64,000 nt of DNA from the NCBI GenBank assembly GCA_905147135.1, contig LR990055.1:1612001-1676000 (forward strand), given 5' to 3'. This stretch comes from Blastobasis lacticolella. Taxonomy: Eukaryota; Arthropoda; Insecta; Lepidoptera; Blastobasidae. Below are positions 10,271 to 21,317 of this stretch, piece after piece; position 1 is the first letter of the stretch, and each line of letters starts with the position of its first letter. Below the pieces are notes generated by a model, which had not been told where the DNA came from, ran no database searches, and worked only from the letters and a program-made list of their open reading frames with translations. A program made the position numbers and the translations under genes.

Positions 10271-10523
10271 TATCATCATGGCCCTTAACAGTTCACTACA
10301 GGACTTAGGGCCTCTTTTACGAGAAGATACGCTATTTCCATAATCTCCATGCTTGGCCGGCGGGTTGGAGATCGCAGTTATAAATATAACAATGGAAAAT
10401 GCTGCCCATTTCCCGACATACGAAAACTCTATATATTTTGCCTCAAAAACATCAGTCGCCTTATACGACACCCACGAGTGTAAGGGGTTGGTGCTATTCT
10501 GCTCTGCCACACACCACACGGTC
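10271..10523 (-). mobile_element. Retroposon-C copy 2
   Basis: Near full length on the minus strand, from the ATGATGA tail at 10271 to CACACGGTC at the far end. The overlapping 133- and 63-codon frames are repeat frames. Confidence 0.87.
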
Positions 10524-11479
10524 AATCGGCCAATGGCTTTATAATAGCCAGTTTTAAGAAAAATGTACATGGCATACTAGGATAAATTGTAGAATTAACA
10601 GGGTATGGTTTGTAGCACTTTATAAATCCTAATAATGTTTACTAAGTAGGTATTTTTAAGTAAAATTATTACTGTATAATAATAAAGTTTATTCTGTGCT
10701 ATAATAATTGATATTTAGGGTAGTTGTAGGTCTATTAGCTATATGATTGGAAACTCATGCAATGTCACATGTCTGTTTACTACCTGAATAAAATAAATAA
10801 ATAAAAATAAATAAATAATACGCGGGCGAGCGAGATAAAAACATATTGAAGAATAGATAGGTAGTCTAACAAATCCTGCAAATGATTCCACCGTCGATAA
10901 TTAATCGGCCAATATCTATAAAGTTTCGGCGTAAACAGGGTGAATTACCATAATCATCCCCTCAGGTCTAATTAAAAGGTGCAGTAATGACCGACACTTC
11001 ATTTAAATACCTGTCTTTAAAGGGTAACTGAGATTAATGCTGAACCTCGGATGCTTCTGAAGGCACTCAATTTGCATTGTTTGATATTGAAACGGTAGAA
11101 CGTTTCATCTGTCATTTGAATATGGAATATTCAAGCATGTAATTGGTTAGCGTAATAATTTTGATTTTGTAGTAAAGCGTGCTTGTCACCAAAAGTGAAG
11201 ATCAGAAATTAATGAATGACAAGATACTTAATTCATTATTGCATAAATTCAAAGAGTCCAATGAACACAAAAGTAAGAGATTTTTATCGGGTATTTAATA
11301 TGAGATTATTAGATGAGATTATTATCGGGAAATTAATATTGATTGTTACAGGTAATATGGATGATACCATGTCAGCAGAGGGATTTCGCTTCTCTTTGTG
11401 TGTTCTACCGCTTATATAACTGTGTTTGTTTTGAAAAACTGTTTGACTTGATGCCTACAGCTGCATTCATTAATTGCAA
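10524..11479. other. Unassigned AT-rich stretch with a retroposon-like tail
   Basis: Around 10770-10820 CTGAATAAAATAAATAAA and further AAATA units resemble a LINE 3' end in plus orientation. The rest, including a 67-codon frame at 11216, is unrecognised. Confidence 0.45.
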
Positions 11480-11750
11480 CGTTCGCCACCGACAGGGAGT
11501 TCATCCTCAAAACTTGGAGCCAAATTGGTCGCGAACTGTGCGGTTCCAAAATATCCTTCTCCCACGCACACTAAGGTTGTGGAATGAACTCCCTGGAGAG
11601 TACATCATAAAGTTCTTCAATAAAGGGGTGAAAATGTTTTGCAGGGTCCGCAACGCGTGGGTGATGCATCTGGTATTGCAAACGTGACTGCTAACCATCA
11701 GGCAGGCCGTAAGCTTGTTTGCCTCCTTAGTGGCATAATTTTCTTTTTTT
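11480..11750 (+). pseudogene. LINE-D ORF2 C-terminal remnant
   Basis: The frame 11343-11687 reads ...LPRTLRLWNELPGEYIIKFF in its second half. RTLRLWNELP is the hallmark of non-LTR reverse transcriptase C-termini. The upstream half of the frame is not recognisably RT, so the element is 5'-truncated. After the stop, GGCAGGCCGTAAGCTTGTTT is the plus-strand form of the family's 3' UTR. Confidence 0.8.
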
Positions 11751-12081
11751 GTAACTGAGACAAATACTTAGTTTGTTGAATAAGCAGTAAAATTAGTTCG
11801 TTGGTGCCGAGGCTCAATGTGGTGTCAGTCGGCTTTCCTCCACGGGGAAAAGGTGTGATGTTTGCACACAAATTAATTGTTCCATAAACTGAGTGTGTTC
11901 GTAGCAGAGCCTGCTACAGCTACGCAGCTAGCTACGCTTACTGCATCACCGGTTTATTTCGCAATAATCTCATGTACTTCTGATCGACGAATCATAATCA
12001 TTACGGAATCCATACAGTTTTTTCGTTGCAATTATCTGGGCAACGTTATGAGTTATCGACGAAGTAAACAGAGTAATAGTC
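11751..12081. other. Unassigned stretch
   Basis: A 102-codon plus-strand frame begins at 11877 and runs on into retroposon-C. Its first half has no recognisable motif. Confidence 0.5.
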
Positions 12082-12337
12082 GGCCGTGTGGTGTCCGGCA
12101 GAGTAGAATAGCACCAACCCCTTACACTCATGGCTGTCGTACAAGGCGACTAATGTTTTCGAGACAAAATATCAAGTCTCCGTAGTCTGGAAAATGGGCA
12201 GCAGCATTTTCCATCGTTATATTTAAACACTGCGATCTCCAACCCGCCTGCCAAGCGTGGAGATTATGGCAATGACCTCCCCTTTCGTGGGAGAGGCCCT
12301 AAGTCCTGCAGTGGACTGTTACGGGCTGTGTTGATGA
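12082..12337 (+). mobile_element. Retroposon-C copy 3
   Basis: Full length and close to the family majority. The tail is degraded to TGTTGATGAA. Confidence 0.9.
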
Positions 12338-12374
12338 AACAGAGAAAAATTTAAAGACATAATTCTCCTACATA

Positions 12375-12735
12375 GGAGTATCAGTGGCTGAGTGGTTAAG
12401 GTATCCGACTCGTCAGCGAGAGGTACCGACTTTGAATCTCACTGCCGCCATGTACCAATAACTCTTTTCTGAGTAAGGTACTACAGCATCCTTCAGGATG
12501 CTGTTACGGTGAAGCAAAACATCGTGATGATACTCGTACATACACATTCATACGATTGAATGTGTAACCATGATCCAATTTGGTCTGGCTCCCTTGGTAG
12601 CAGGGTCACGCAGGTCAAATGACAGTCGCTCCACTGTAATTTCCTGATCTGAAAACTCCTGGATCATGATCAAGGTGGACCTCGGGCCCTCGTGCTCGAG
12701 AGCACTACGGGGTCATTAACGCCACAGTGATGATG
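12375..12735 (+). mobile_element. SINE-B copy 4, near full length
   Basis: The head has TGGCTGAGTGGTTAAGG (A box) and a B box weakened to CTTTGAATCTC. The body is complete, the GC-rich block CCTCGTGCTCGAGAGC is present and the tail is GTGATGATGAA. A 17-bp duplication of CAGCATCCTTCAGGATGCTG type near 12485-12504 makes a short palindrome not seen in other copies. Confidence 0.93.
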
Positions 12736-13538
12736 AATTCTCCTACTTTAGCCTAAAGTGTAATTTAAAAAACCAGACATTGTTCCATAATAATTGCCCA
12801 TTTTCTTATTATCGAGTTGATTAACATCTGTAACTTACGCTTTATTCCACCGGTATTCTCCTATGAATACCTTTATAACATAATAATCATCTATGAACAA
12901 GTATTTATCAAATAATATACTGTCCCATCGCTCACCAGACTAAAATTGAAAAGTAAGCAGGAGTTAATTATAAAGTCAATGAGCAAACTCCGGAAAATCA
13001 ATTAATTTTTGCATTATAATCTCCGCATACATAAGTAAGGAAAACCTCTTAACTATGCGGCTAACTGGTTGTCAACCTATTAGAAAATTCCATTTATTAT
13101 TTACATACTAATTTTAAAACTTTCTCTGTCAGATGGCTAGAGTTTAAATGAAATTGGCTCGCCTCCTCCAACTTAGATTAAAGTCGATATAGCTTGCTGA
13201 AACAACAAACTAGAGCTTGTGTACGTTTATTGTACGGCGAGATGAGATGGTAAGATAAAGCAACTATATTGTATCGAAGCGAAGACAGCGCAGCATAATA
13301 TTATTCAGCGCTTTTATAGGTTGTTTATCTGATTTTAATTACATTGTATCTAGTAACTAAATGTGATAAATAACTTTGGTCGTTTATATCGTCCAGGAAG
13401 AAGGAGAACCAGCACTATAGTTATTTGATTACAATGAAAACTGAAACTAAAATCAAATGTGGTCAAAATGGATAAATCGATGTTCAACACAATCGCTTTT
13501 CTACCTATTCGTGATTCTACACAATTAGTTACATTGTT
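12736..13538. other. Unassigned AT-rich stretch
   Basis: No repeat or gene recognised. An 83-codon minus-strand frame at 13350 ends in retroposon-C. Confidence 0.5.
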
Positions 13539-13778
13539 GGCCGCGTGGTGTCCGGCAGAGTAGAATTGCACCAACCCCTTACACTCATGGGTGTCGTACA
13601 AGGCGACTAATGTTTTCGAGGCAAAAAATCAAGAGTCTGCGTATTCTGCAAAATGGGCGGCAGCATTTTCCATTGTTATATTTAAACACTGCGATCTCCA
13701 ACCCGCCTGCCAAGCGTGGAGATTATGGTAATAACCTCCCCTTTCGTTGGAGAGGCTCTAAGTCCTGCGGTGGACTGT
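13539..13778 (+). mobile_element. Retroposon-C copy 4 (left arm of inverted pair)
   Basis: Plus-strand copy from GGCCGCGTGGTGTCCGGC to TCCTGCGGTGGACTGTG, where it meets an opposite copy. Confidence 0.9.
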
Positions 13779-13914
13779 GTCATCATCATCACAGCCCGTA
13801 ACAGATGACAGCCGGACCTCTTGATCTTTTGCCTCGAAAACATTAGTCGCCTGGTACGACACCAATGAGTGTAAGGGGTTGGTGCTATTCTACTCTGCCG
13901 GTCACCACACGGCC
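13779..13914 (-). mobile_element. Retroposon-C copy 5 (right arm, middle deleted)
   Basis: Begins with a TCATCATCATCACAGCCCGT tail on the minus strand and jumps near 13810 straight to CTCTTGATCTTTTGCCTCG. About 120 bp of the family centre is therefore missing. It ends at CACACGGCC, tail to tail with copy 4. Confidence 0.88.
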
Positions 13915-14059
13915 TTGCCGGTCATCACACGACCTGTGTACTGCACGTTATTTTAAAGCTGCGGCCTGTTGGCTAACTATAGGTACTCAATAGGCTTAAA
14001 ACGCTTACCGTGTCAAGTATAATAAAGCGTTCAGGGTGCGGTTGGTTTTGCCTTATGCC

Positions 14060-14175
14060 GTGCGTCAGGCAAGCTTTAATTTAACTTTTAATGTTTGTAA
14101 GTTCGGGTCAAATCTTGCAAGCCTAATTTGACCGGCGTTTAGTTGAGCTGATATTTGGTATGCTTAGGCGCGGAT
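14060..14175 (+). mobile_element. Family-M fragment
   Basis: CAAGCTTTAATTTAAC, TTCGGGTCAAATCTTGCAAG and GTTGAGCTGATATTTGGTAT appear in the family order. Confidence 0.65.
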
Positions 14176-14300
14176 TATACCAAGCGTCGGCGACGCAGGT
14201 TGCGTTATGCTGTCAACTCAAAATTTTATGAATTACTAATGCGCGCGCTGACGCATGTTGCGTCGGTGACGCAGGTTGCGTCGGCGACGCACTTGTGACA
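14176..14300. repeat. CpG-rich near-palindromic short repeats
   Basis: Units of the type GACGCAGGTTGCGTCGG occur at about 14187 and again, almost in tandem, at about 14250-14290. TGCTGTCAA and TGTGACAGCA lie on either side. The outer segments are partly inverted relative to each other, so a small inverted-repeat element is possible. Confidence 0.55.
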
Positions 14301-14644
14301 GCATTAGAGACCGACCAAACCTAAGCCCATAATACGCTGACACTGCGATAACGCCAGCTGCCGAACTTAAAACCGTTGTAACTCAGAAACAATGAATCCT
14401 AGAATACTAGTTCCTAAAGAGAAATTATAGCACTCGTCGAGATCTTAATTTCAGGTGACAGCTGTCAAAATTAAATTTGGACCATTGGAGCTCTTTTAAT
14501 GATGTCAAAGTGGGAAGAAACGAGTGAACCCAACAGGATAACCCAACAAGATAAAGATAAGAGAAAAGCAAATAAAACTGTTCTACAAAACTGTTGTAAA
14601 TATTTCTACTTTCCATATCCATTTATCTTTGTAAGTCCATTTTG
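14301..14644. other. Unassigned stretch
   Basis: Opposed 65- and 68-codon frames; no motif recognised. Confidence 0.45.
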
Positions 14645-14802
14645 TTGCCTTGCCTGTGTATCAAGCGGTTCTTTACACAAAGGTTGCCTGGTAGAGATCG
14701 CTTGAAGGCCGCCTTTGCCCACAACTAGTTATGGTTTTTTGTCGGAACTTTTTAATGTAATTAATCTTGTGTGAGCAATAAAGAATTTATCTATCTATCT
14801 GT
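14645..14802 (+). mobile_element. LINE-F-like 3' end
   Basis: AAGGTTGCCTGGTAGAGATC and GGCCGCCTTTG precede AGCAATAAAGAATTTATC and a CTATCTATCT tail. It is a 3' UTR only, with no coding part. Confidence 0.75.
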
Positions 14803-15519
14803 TAAGTAAATACCTGCGGGATAGTTAAAAAATAAATTGCAACCCGAAAATTAATCCTAATATGATTGCCACTTGGTTTTGGCCCGTGGCCAATCATTAA
14901 ACCCGCCCAATTTTTCATTGATCCCGAGATACAAAATAGTAATAGTAATTTTCTTTGTTTAAATTGTGTATATTTATATAGCATTATAGCATATATAGCA
15001 TTATTAAACCATGCCAAAAAAAAACAACACAAAAACAGGATACGATTTCAAATTCTTAAATACTTAAATCATTCACAGCCGTTCACAAAATTTCCTTTTT
15101 CAAGGCCCGCGACGGATGCGTGTCCAAAAAGGCAGACTCTAAACGATCCACGCCAGCAAACAATAAGTTCAGTTAACCGATACACATAAAATTAGAAACG
15201 GACCCCTGTCAGACACTAAGAGCACCTCCATTTATTTCGGACAATATTTAATTAAAACCGATTTGTGTTCATTTAATCAGAGCCTACTGGATTTAAGCTG
15301 CGCGTCCACTAAATCCGAATCGCAGCTGGGTTTTGGTAAACGTTAGACGCGATAAGTCATTGGATGCATGTCATTTAAAGACATTGAACATTGAGCATAG
15401 ATGGCGCCTCGACCTATAAATAATATACACTGTTAACACAACTCTACACAAATGACTCAAGCTCATACAAAAAGCTTGTAATATGACCGAGACCAAACAA
15501 TTTTACAATAGCAGTGGTT
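14803..15519. other. Unassigned stretch
   Basis: Overlapping 76- and 107-codon frames on opposite strands (14802-15189) are AT-biased with no motif. Nothing else recognised. Confidence 0.5.
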
Positions 15520-15776
15520 CATCATCACAGCCCGTAATAGTCCACTGCAGGACTTAGGGCCTCTCCCACAAAAGGGGAGGTTATTGCCATAATCTCCACG
15601 CTTGGCAGGCGGGTTGGAGATCGCAGTGTTTAAATATAACAATGGAAAATGCTGCTGCTCATTTTCCAGACTACGGAGACTCTTGATCTTTTGCCTCGAA
15701 AACATTAGTCGCCTTGTACGACACCCATGAGTGTTAGGGGTTGGTGCTATTCTACTCTGCCGGACACCACACGGCC
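15520..15776 (-). mobile_element. Retroposon-C copy 6
   Basis: Full length on the minus strand. The 128-codon frame across it is read-through of conserved repeat sequence. Confidence 0.92.
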
Positions 15777-16195
15777 AAGTGGTAGCAGTGGTTATGAAGG
15801 GTATTTGACAACTTATAGCCGTCCTTTTTGGACATGTCATATGCACCAATAAAAAAGAAATAAAGTATAGATTGTGACTTCAGCTTTGAGCTCTGTGTCC
15901 AATTTCTTAGGCCGTAATCCGAGAATAGACCTGTCAAGGGGAGTTAAACAAAATAAATAAAAGGCTCATAAAATATCTTTGAAACTAAAGTAAGTGAGTA
16001 GGTTCTAATAGCAAAAATAAATCAATTGAGCGCACAGTATAGTGCGGTCTGCGGACAATAAATACCTCTATGTGTACCAAAAATAGAGTTTATTTTCGGG
16101 CAAATAGTACCCACTCTTTGGACGATACTAGTCTATTGAAAGCAAGAATGTAATGGCGCCTTACGCTCTGTAAGTTGACTCCGATTGCCGAATAA
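15777..16195. other. Unassigned stretch
   Basis: Nothing recognised apart from an AATAAATAAA run near 15950. Confidence 0.45.
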
Positions 16196-16492
16196 ATTCT
16201 TCGCATCTACGTTCCCACGGGGTACGGCCGGGAAAACGTCAGGAAAGTCAAGAACTATGTCGTGAGGGCTCAGCCATTGTCGTCAAGCTATGAGCGCACT
16301 CTCAACACGTTCATAGCACTGGTTTCGACAAAGGACTTTGACGCCATCATGAAGGCAGAGTTTTGGCCGAAGGGTGTGGTGTATCGTCGATTCCGCGCAT
16401 AATTATGTTTGTTTTAATGTAAATTTTAAGTTTATTATAGATATTCTATGGATCTTGATACCTGAATTTAATGAAGAAATAAATGACATTCT
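16196..16492 (+). pseudogene. Gag-like ORF1 C-terminal fragment with own 3' end (copy 1)
   Basis: An open frame without ATG runs from 16196 to the stop at 16400-16402 (68 residues). It contains VRKVKNYVVRAQ, YERTLNTFIAL and FWPKGVVYRRF. The last part resembles the C-terminal domain of LINE ORF1 and related gag-like proteins, whose end typically has a W-P-x-G-V-x-x-R-x-F pattern. No reverse transcriptase follows. A UTR of about 90 bp ends in GAAGAAATAAATGAC. The copy at 39.9 kb aligns without gaps over about 52 residues. It may be an ORF1-only, non-autonomous retroposon. Confidence 0.7.
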
Positions 16493-17211
16493 CCACTGTT
16501 AAATCGCTCCATGACGTATGTAGGTATATCTATTATCCACGTTCCAATCATCGATGGATTTTCTGTTATATTATGACATGATCTCTGTTAATTGATTTCT
16601 ATTATATAATCAATAACTTGATTAGGCATGATTTAATATTTATTACCTAAATACCTAATAATATAGTAGATATTACTATGGAATAAGTATTCATGTATAT
16701 TAAAGTCAATAAGTGTATTGTACATAATATATGCATTAACAATGTTGAATAAACAACTTCAAACTTTGAACTTTCGTCGCAGTGGACGCTTGCCTTAAGG
16801 CAGTGGGTGGTTAAAGTTATAACAATCCATTGTTGGCCCTCGCCCTGCAAACAGTCCGTGATGTTTCTACTGACGTCCGGATTATTGGGGTCAGCTGTGT
16901 TTTCATGAGGCCCTGGTAGTTTAGCGCCATCTTTGTTTATTGTTGATGTAATTTGTGTATTATTATTATACTATCATTTCTGCATCAGTTTGCTTTGTCA
17001 CTAAGTAGCATCAAGAAACTAAACGTAGAGAAACAATGTTAAAGCGTTTCGCTTCTTTTAAAATGTCAATGTGAAAAAATGACTTTTAAATCAATGCATT
17101 ACTCACAATGTACGTTAGAGGCATATTGCTTCCTTTCGATACATTGTACCAGAAACGCAGATGACCATATTTTAAATACGCAACACACCAAATGCATAAA
17201 AGAACAGATGA
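16493..17211. other. Unassigned AT-rich stretch
   Basis: No gene recognised. A GTTGAATAAACAACTTC segment near 16744 could be an old retroposon end. Confidence 0.45.
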
Positions 17212-17348
17212 GCAAAAGGCCAGAATTCAATTCACAATCGACCAGACACGCAAAATTCCAGAATTCATTTCGCAATCGACAAGACACGCAAAAGGTCAGA
17301 ACTTAATTAGCAATCGACCATGTACGCAAAAGGCCAGAATTCAACTCC
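17212..17348. repeat. 38-bp tandem repeat, about 3.6 units
   Basis: Units start at 17212, 17250, 17288 and 17326 with GCAAAAGGCCAGAATTCA or close variants, exactly 38 bp apart. Divergence between units is moderate, so it is not brand new. The frames across it are incidental. Confidence 0.93.
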
Positions 17349-17384
17349 TTGCCCGCAGAAAAATATAAGACGACGCTGTGATAC

Positions 17385-17545
17385 CTGTATCTCGCCGGTG
17401 CGGTGTGGGCGCTCGTGCGCGCTGATCGGTCTGCATGCGTCGCCCCCTACCTGGATGAGTCCGCTTTACTTTCCCTTTGCTTTCCATTAGATTTTTGACG
17501 TTTGAAAAGAGATTAATTAAAGTAATCCTAATTCAATAAATACTT
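17385..17545 (+). mobile_element. Possible LINE-G-related 3' end
   Basis: TTTTTGACGTTTGAAAAGAG and CCTAATTCAATAAATAC echo the G-family end at 35.4 kb. The upstream GC-rich part does not clearly match. Confidence 0.45.
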
Positions 17546-18182
17546 AATACGGCCGGTGTCTTCTAACACAGGCCGTGCCTAAAAGGAGACATCTGCCACT
17601 AGTGCTACAGAAATTGTTAAAATGAAATAAAATATTTATTTTATTATTATTATTTATTTTTCATTTTCATTTACCCATCCAAAAAGCTCCTTATTACTAG
17701 TACCATAGTGTCTAACATCACAAAACGCCACCCACCAACTCCATCTGACGTTAACAACAACAATAATCACATCACCCAGTTCCTCTTCGCAAACAGAACA
17801 GCTGTAATTAAAAATCGAACCCGCCATCATCCGATTACCGCGGCCACGACGGTGCAACCGGCACAAAGCGTTCTATTGAACATTATTCCCATTGTATTTC
17901 GAAAGTCATTGTCTCAGCGGATCGCGATCAGCGATGCCACCAAGTTATCTGTTCAGTAGATAAGATTGGAACTAAGAATTATTGTGCTAAAATTTCCACT
18001 TCTTCACCGCTAGCGACGCCGTCAACTGAAGAAATAAGATGGTTGTACTGTATACTGCTATCCTTTACCACGGACCTGAAAAAATACGGACGTCATTCTA
18101 CAATAAGAGAAGTGAAGCATGTAAGGTAAGACGATTTCTTGATGATTTATTTCGTTATACATGATCTACACACTCACACAGA
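17546..18182. other. Unassigned stretch
   Basis: An 83-codon plus-strand frame (17708-17959) overlaps a 70-codon minus-strand frame. Neither has a motif that I recognise. Confidence 0.5.
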
Positions 18183-18398
18183 TACACCAGGGGGCCTATT
18201 CTCGTGCTGTGATACTAAAATTCGACATTTTAACCCAAATCTGTATTAAGGCGAACTGAAATCGATTGTCGAAAATAGTTGAGAAAATGTTTTTTTGTCT
18301 GCAATAGACATTTTAGGGTAATTATTAATGGAGATTTGTGGTTACAATAAATGCCGAATTTGAAATGTCACAGAGCGAAAATAGGCTTCCTGGTCTGA
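18183..18398. mobile_element. MITE-L copy 2, intact
   Basis: Terminal inverted repeats of about 29 bp: the left end contains GCCTATTCTCGTGCTGTGAT, and the right end is its reverse complement with about five mismatches. The interior of some 150 bp matches the two halves of the interrupted copy at 2478-2950. Non-coding. Confidence 0.82.
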
Positions 18399-20324
18399 CA
18401 ATCCGCCGCCGTTTTGTTTGATTTCGTACGCCAGTGACAGTGTCAAAGCACGCACACACATAAAATGGGCGGCAATTTTTATGCTTCACTTACGATGTTA
18501 GTGAGTATCCTTCCGTATTTCTTTCAGATCCGTGGTGCCACTGTACACTGCTATTATGCCTTTTAGCTCTATCTTGCTGGCTTAAGGAATCTGCGCCATC
18601 ACTGTTAGATAAGAATTTAGATGCTCTCAATGAGAATAGAAGACGTGGGGCGTAACAGGCAAAGGCGTTCTCTGTCTTGTGAAACATGTCTGCTTCAGAA
18701 ATTTGATTAAAAAGTTTGTACGACGTTTTTCATCTCATGCACTACCGTAGAATTCTACTTTTGTATTGTCCGATTAATTAAAAAGTTGCCTTTTAGCAAA
18801 TGGTCTTATGTGGTTTCCGAGCGTACGAACAAAAGAGAGCTAAGGAGAGAGAGAGAGAGAAGAGTTGTTTGCTATAATATTAATTTATCTGACCACTTTA
18901 AACAATTTATATTTTTCTTAAAATACCATAGAGTAGGTATAACATTTAATTGTAATCACAAGAAAATTAAATCCATTCCATTCCATGTTAGGTACTCGTA
19001 GACGTAGGGAAAATAAAAAAATCTTCATGTAGTGGTATCACTGATGGTGATTTATTGGAAGCCAAATTCTATTGGAAGGGCATAGCCTCAGTCTGAATAG
19101 GCTTAACAATTAGATTATTCCTTAATTGAAATAAGTATTAAGTAATTTATAAGTCAATTCAATACATGCATTTATTAATATCTATCACGTTATTTATCAA
19201 TCAGAACACACCCTTCACCACCACACACATTACTTTCGCGCCATTCGTTTCCCGCGCTTTCACGCCGCCATTTTGATACGTGCGGTTCCAGTCGTATTCT
19301 TTTATGAATACGGCGCCGTAGTACGTTAAAGCGGTTAAAATGACAGTTATGTTTAAATGCTGGCTGCAAATGGTGTGTGGCTGTCGTTATACGTTGAGGC
19401 CAATGTTACACTTGCGATTTCTAGTCGGGCGCGCTTCTTACCCCTGGCATAACCACGTGACACTACCGGTAAGGCCTTGGGACATTTTCCTCTGAGAACC
19501 ACCCACTCTTAATTGAAATGCAACATACCCCTTTGACACTACAAGCTGTCCTTGTGGTGTCAGGCCGATTAGAATATACTTGAAGTATTGGTACTTGGTG
19601 GTTGGCCCTTTCTACGCAAGGTAACAGCGTGTATTCTCAATTAAGAATCGTTAAAAATATTCAATAAAATATTATGTATTTATATTTTGTTGCATTGTAA
19701 TTTATTTTCTTATTAAAGAAAACCAGGTCGCTTGTGCTTCGGACTGTATCAGTTTCTTATTCGCACCCATGGCACAACCCGGTGATGCTACTAGTAGTGC
19801 CAAAGGGAATAGTAGTAACTCAGGTTTTTTTTTATTGCCTAGAGAGGCACACGGACGGACGGTCCACTGATGGAAAGTGGCCACTGTTGCCTAGGACATC
19901 TGCAACCTAAGGAGAGACCTTTGGCACTACTAGTTGAACCACAGGGAAATAATAAAAAACATTAGTCGACTAACGCTGTGCGATCGCCGCGACATCGCAG
20001 CGGAGACGCCGAGAACCCGTCAGAAAATCGCAAGTGTGACAGGGACATAAACAGCCGCCCCCTCTGCCTCGTCGCTCGTAACTGTTTACTTTTGACTGCC
20101 AACAATTATTGTGGACGAGAATTACTTGCTTTGAGTTTAATTTCTTTTGACATTTCCTTTTTATGTGAGCTTAACCGGGTGGTGATGGGCAAAGTAGACT
20201 TTCACGTACATCTTTAACTCGTGAGTCTGTGTCGGCATGGTACTCTATAGAGTAAAAAAGACTCTAAAATACTCTGTTATAGATCGTTCAATAAATGTTT
20301 TTATTTGGGATATAACAAGGACTA
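18399..20324. other. Long unassigned stretch
   Basis: Nearly 2 kb with no convincing gene. It includes a GAGAGAGAGAGAGA run near 18850, a CpG-richer patch at 19240-19340, and a degraded LINE-D 3' end at about 19826-19910 in minus orientation (GATGGAAAGTGGCCACTG). Frames reach only 79 codons. Confidence 0.5.
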
Positions 20325-20553
20325 TTAGACCCCTACAGACGTACGCCATTTTTGCACGATTAGTCCCAAATGTTTATGCAATTTTGGTTTCTATACTAAT
20401 GACAGATATCTTTTTTATTATTTGTAAACAAACCGCATCAGCAGCGCCCGCATCGCGCCTCTACTGTTCGGACGCTATCCTGTGACTAGGCAGGCGGACG
20501 CGATGCGTACGCGGTTTGTAAGCGGCGACGCATAAACGTGCGGGCCCTTAATC
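20325..20553. mobile_element. Possible MITE with GC-rich end
   Basis: AAACCGCATCAGCAGCG near 20430 roughly faces GCGTACGCGGTTT near 20504, and the right end GTGCGGGCCCTTA resembles 45.64 kb. Weak inverted-repeat evidence and no coding frame. Confidence 0.35.
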
Positions 20554-20629
20554 CCTTGCTAATGTATGTAAAATAGACTGTAGCGATGGACGTGTGGTGA
20601 ACGACCTTGACTTTTGGATGAAGCTTTGT

Positions 20630-20760
20630 GTGTGTCATAACCGACACACACAAAGCACACGGCTAATTGTGCTCTTTCTATAAATTTTTGTTTTCTTGTG
20701 TCTTTTTCAATGTTGTGCTGTTGTTGTTTGTGTCAATAAATTCTTCCTTCCTTCATTTCT
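20630..20760 (+). mobile_element. Possible LINE 3' end
   Basis: A GT-rich UTR ends in GTCAATAAATTCTTCCTTCC, a polyadenylation-like signal followed by a short CTTC repeat. Confidence 0.45.
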
Positions 20761-20814
20761 AATATTAAATTTAATTAAATATAAATGTTGTATAATTAAT
20801 TTACAAGAGAGCTG

Positions 20815-21038
20815 CCTACGATGGTATGGATGGACACGCCTTGCGAAAACCTGCGAATTACTTAGGGAATAAATGTCTGGCTATGCCACCTCCGCCAGGC
20901 ACCGGAAGGAGAGGTTCAAGAAGTGTTAGGTTAGGTTAGGTTAGGCAGGACATCGCGTGGCAATAAACTCACCACAAAGGTTGCAGAAAACAGAACGAAG
21001 TGGGCCAAGAGGAGAAGAAAGGCGGACCCCGGGCCCTC
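20815..21038 (+). pseudogene. RTE-like LINE ORF2 C-terminal remnant
   Basis: The last part reads KVAENRTKWAKRRRKADPGP in one frame (about 20977-21035), matching the NRxxWRxxxRKADP ending common to RTE/BovB-like ORF2 proteins. Upstream frames are broken. Four exact TTAGG units interrupt it at 20926-20945. It ends where a minus-strand LINE-G tail begins. Confidence 0.55.
20926..20945 (+). repeat. (TTAGG)4, insect-type telomeric motif
   Basis: Four perfect consecutive TTAGG units inside a LINE remnant. TTAGG is the usual insect telomere repeat, but such a short interstitial run can arise by chance or from a retroposon. Confidence 0.9.
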
Positions 21039-21250
21039 GAAATTCAAAATTCAAAATTTCTTTATTGATTAGGACAATAAATATCTCTTTCAATCGTCAA
21101 AAAGGAGGGGGATAGGAAAGTAGGAAGGAAACACACAGTGACACGCTGACCGCCCTATGACCGTAGATAAACGTATCCCTCGCCAACCGAACCTTGCTCG
21201 ACAATGCAAGGCAGAGCCGGAACGCTATATTATATTATATAGGTATGTAT
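21039..21250 (-). mobile_element. LINE-G 3' end copy 1
   Basis: AAAATTCAAAATTCAAAATT at the left is the minus-strand tail. AATAAAGAAATTTTG precedes it, and the UTR continues to a TATATTATATTATATAGG boundary. It is nearly identical to 60292-60512 over about 210 bp. Confidence 0.88.
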
Positions 21251-21317
21251 AATTAAGAAAGAACCACCTACGCTCGAGTGTCGTGCGTTAAGTTTGTATG
21301 TCCAGGTTGTTTTATTT

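Noticed and set aside
15463..15849. 128-codon frame shared in similar form by several loci (for example 6212, 13610, 39010, 45125)
   Set aside because: These are frames through retroposon-C. Conservation is at the DNA level across recent copies, with stops at different places and no start or catalytic motif.
17212..17348. CRISPR-like array
   Set aside because: The 38-bp unit is continuous without variable spacers, and the genome is eukaryotic.
20926..20945. Telomere or telomere-fusion site
   Set aside because: Only four units, inside a LINE remnant, with ordinary repeat DNA on both sides.
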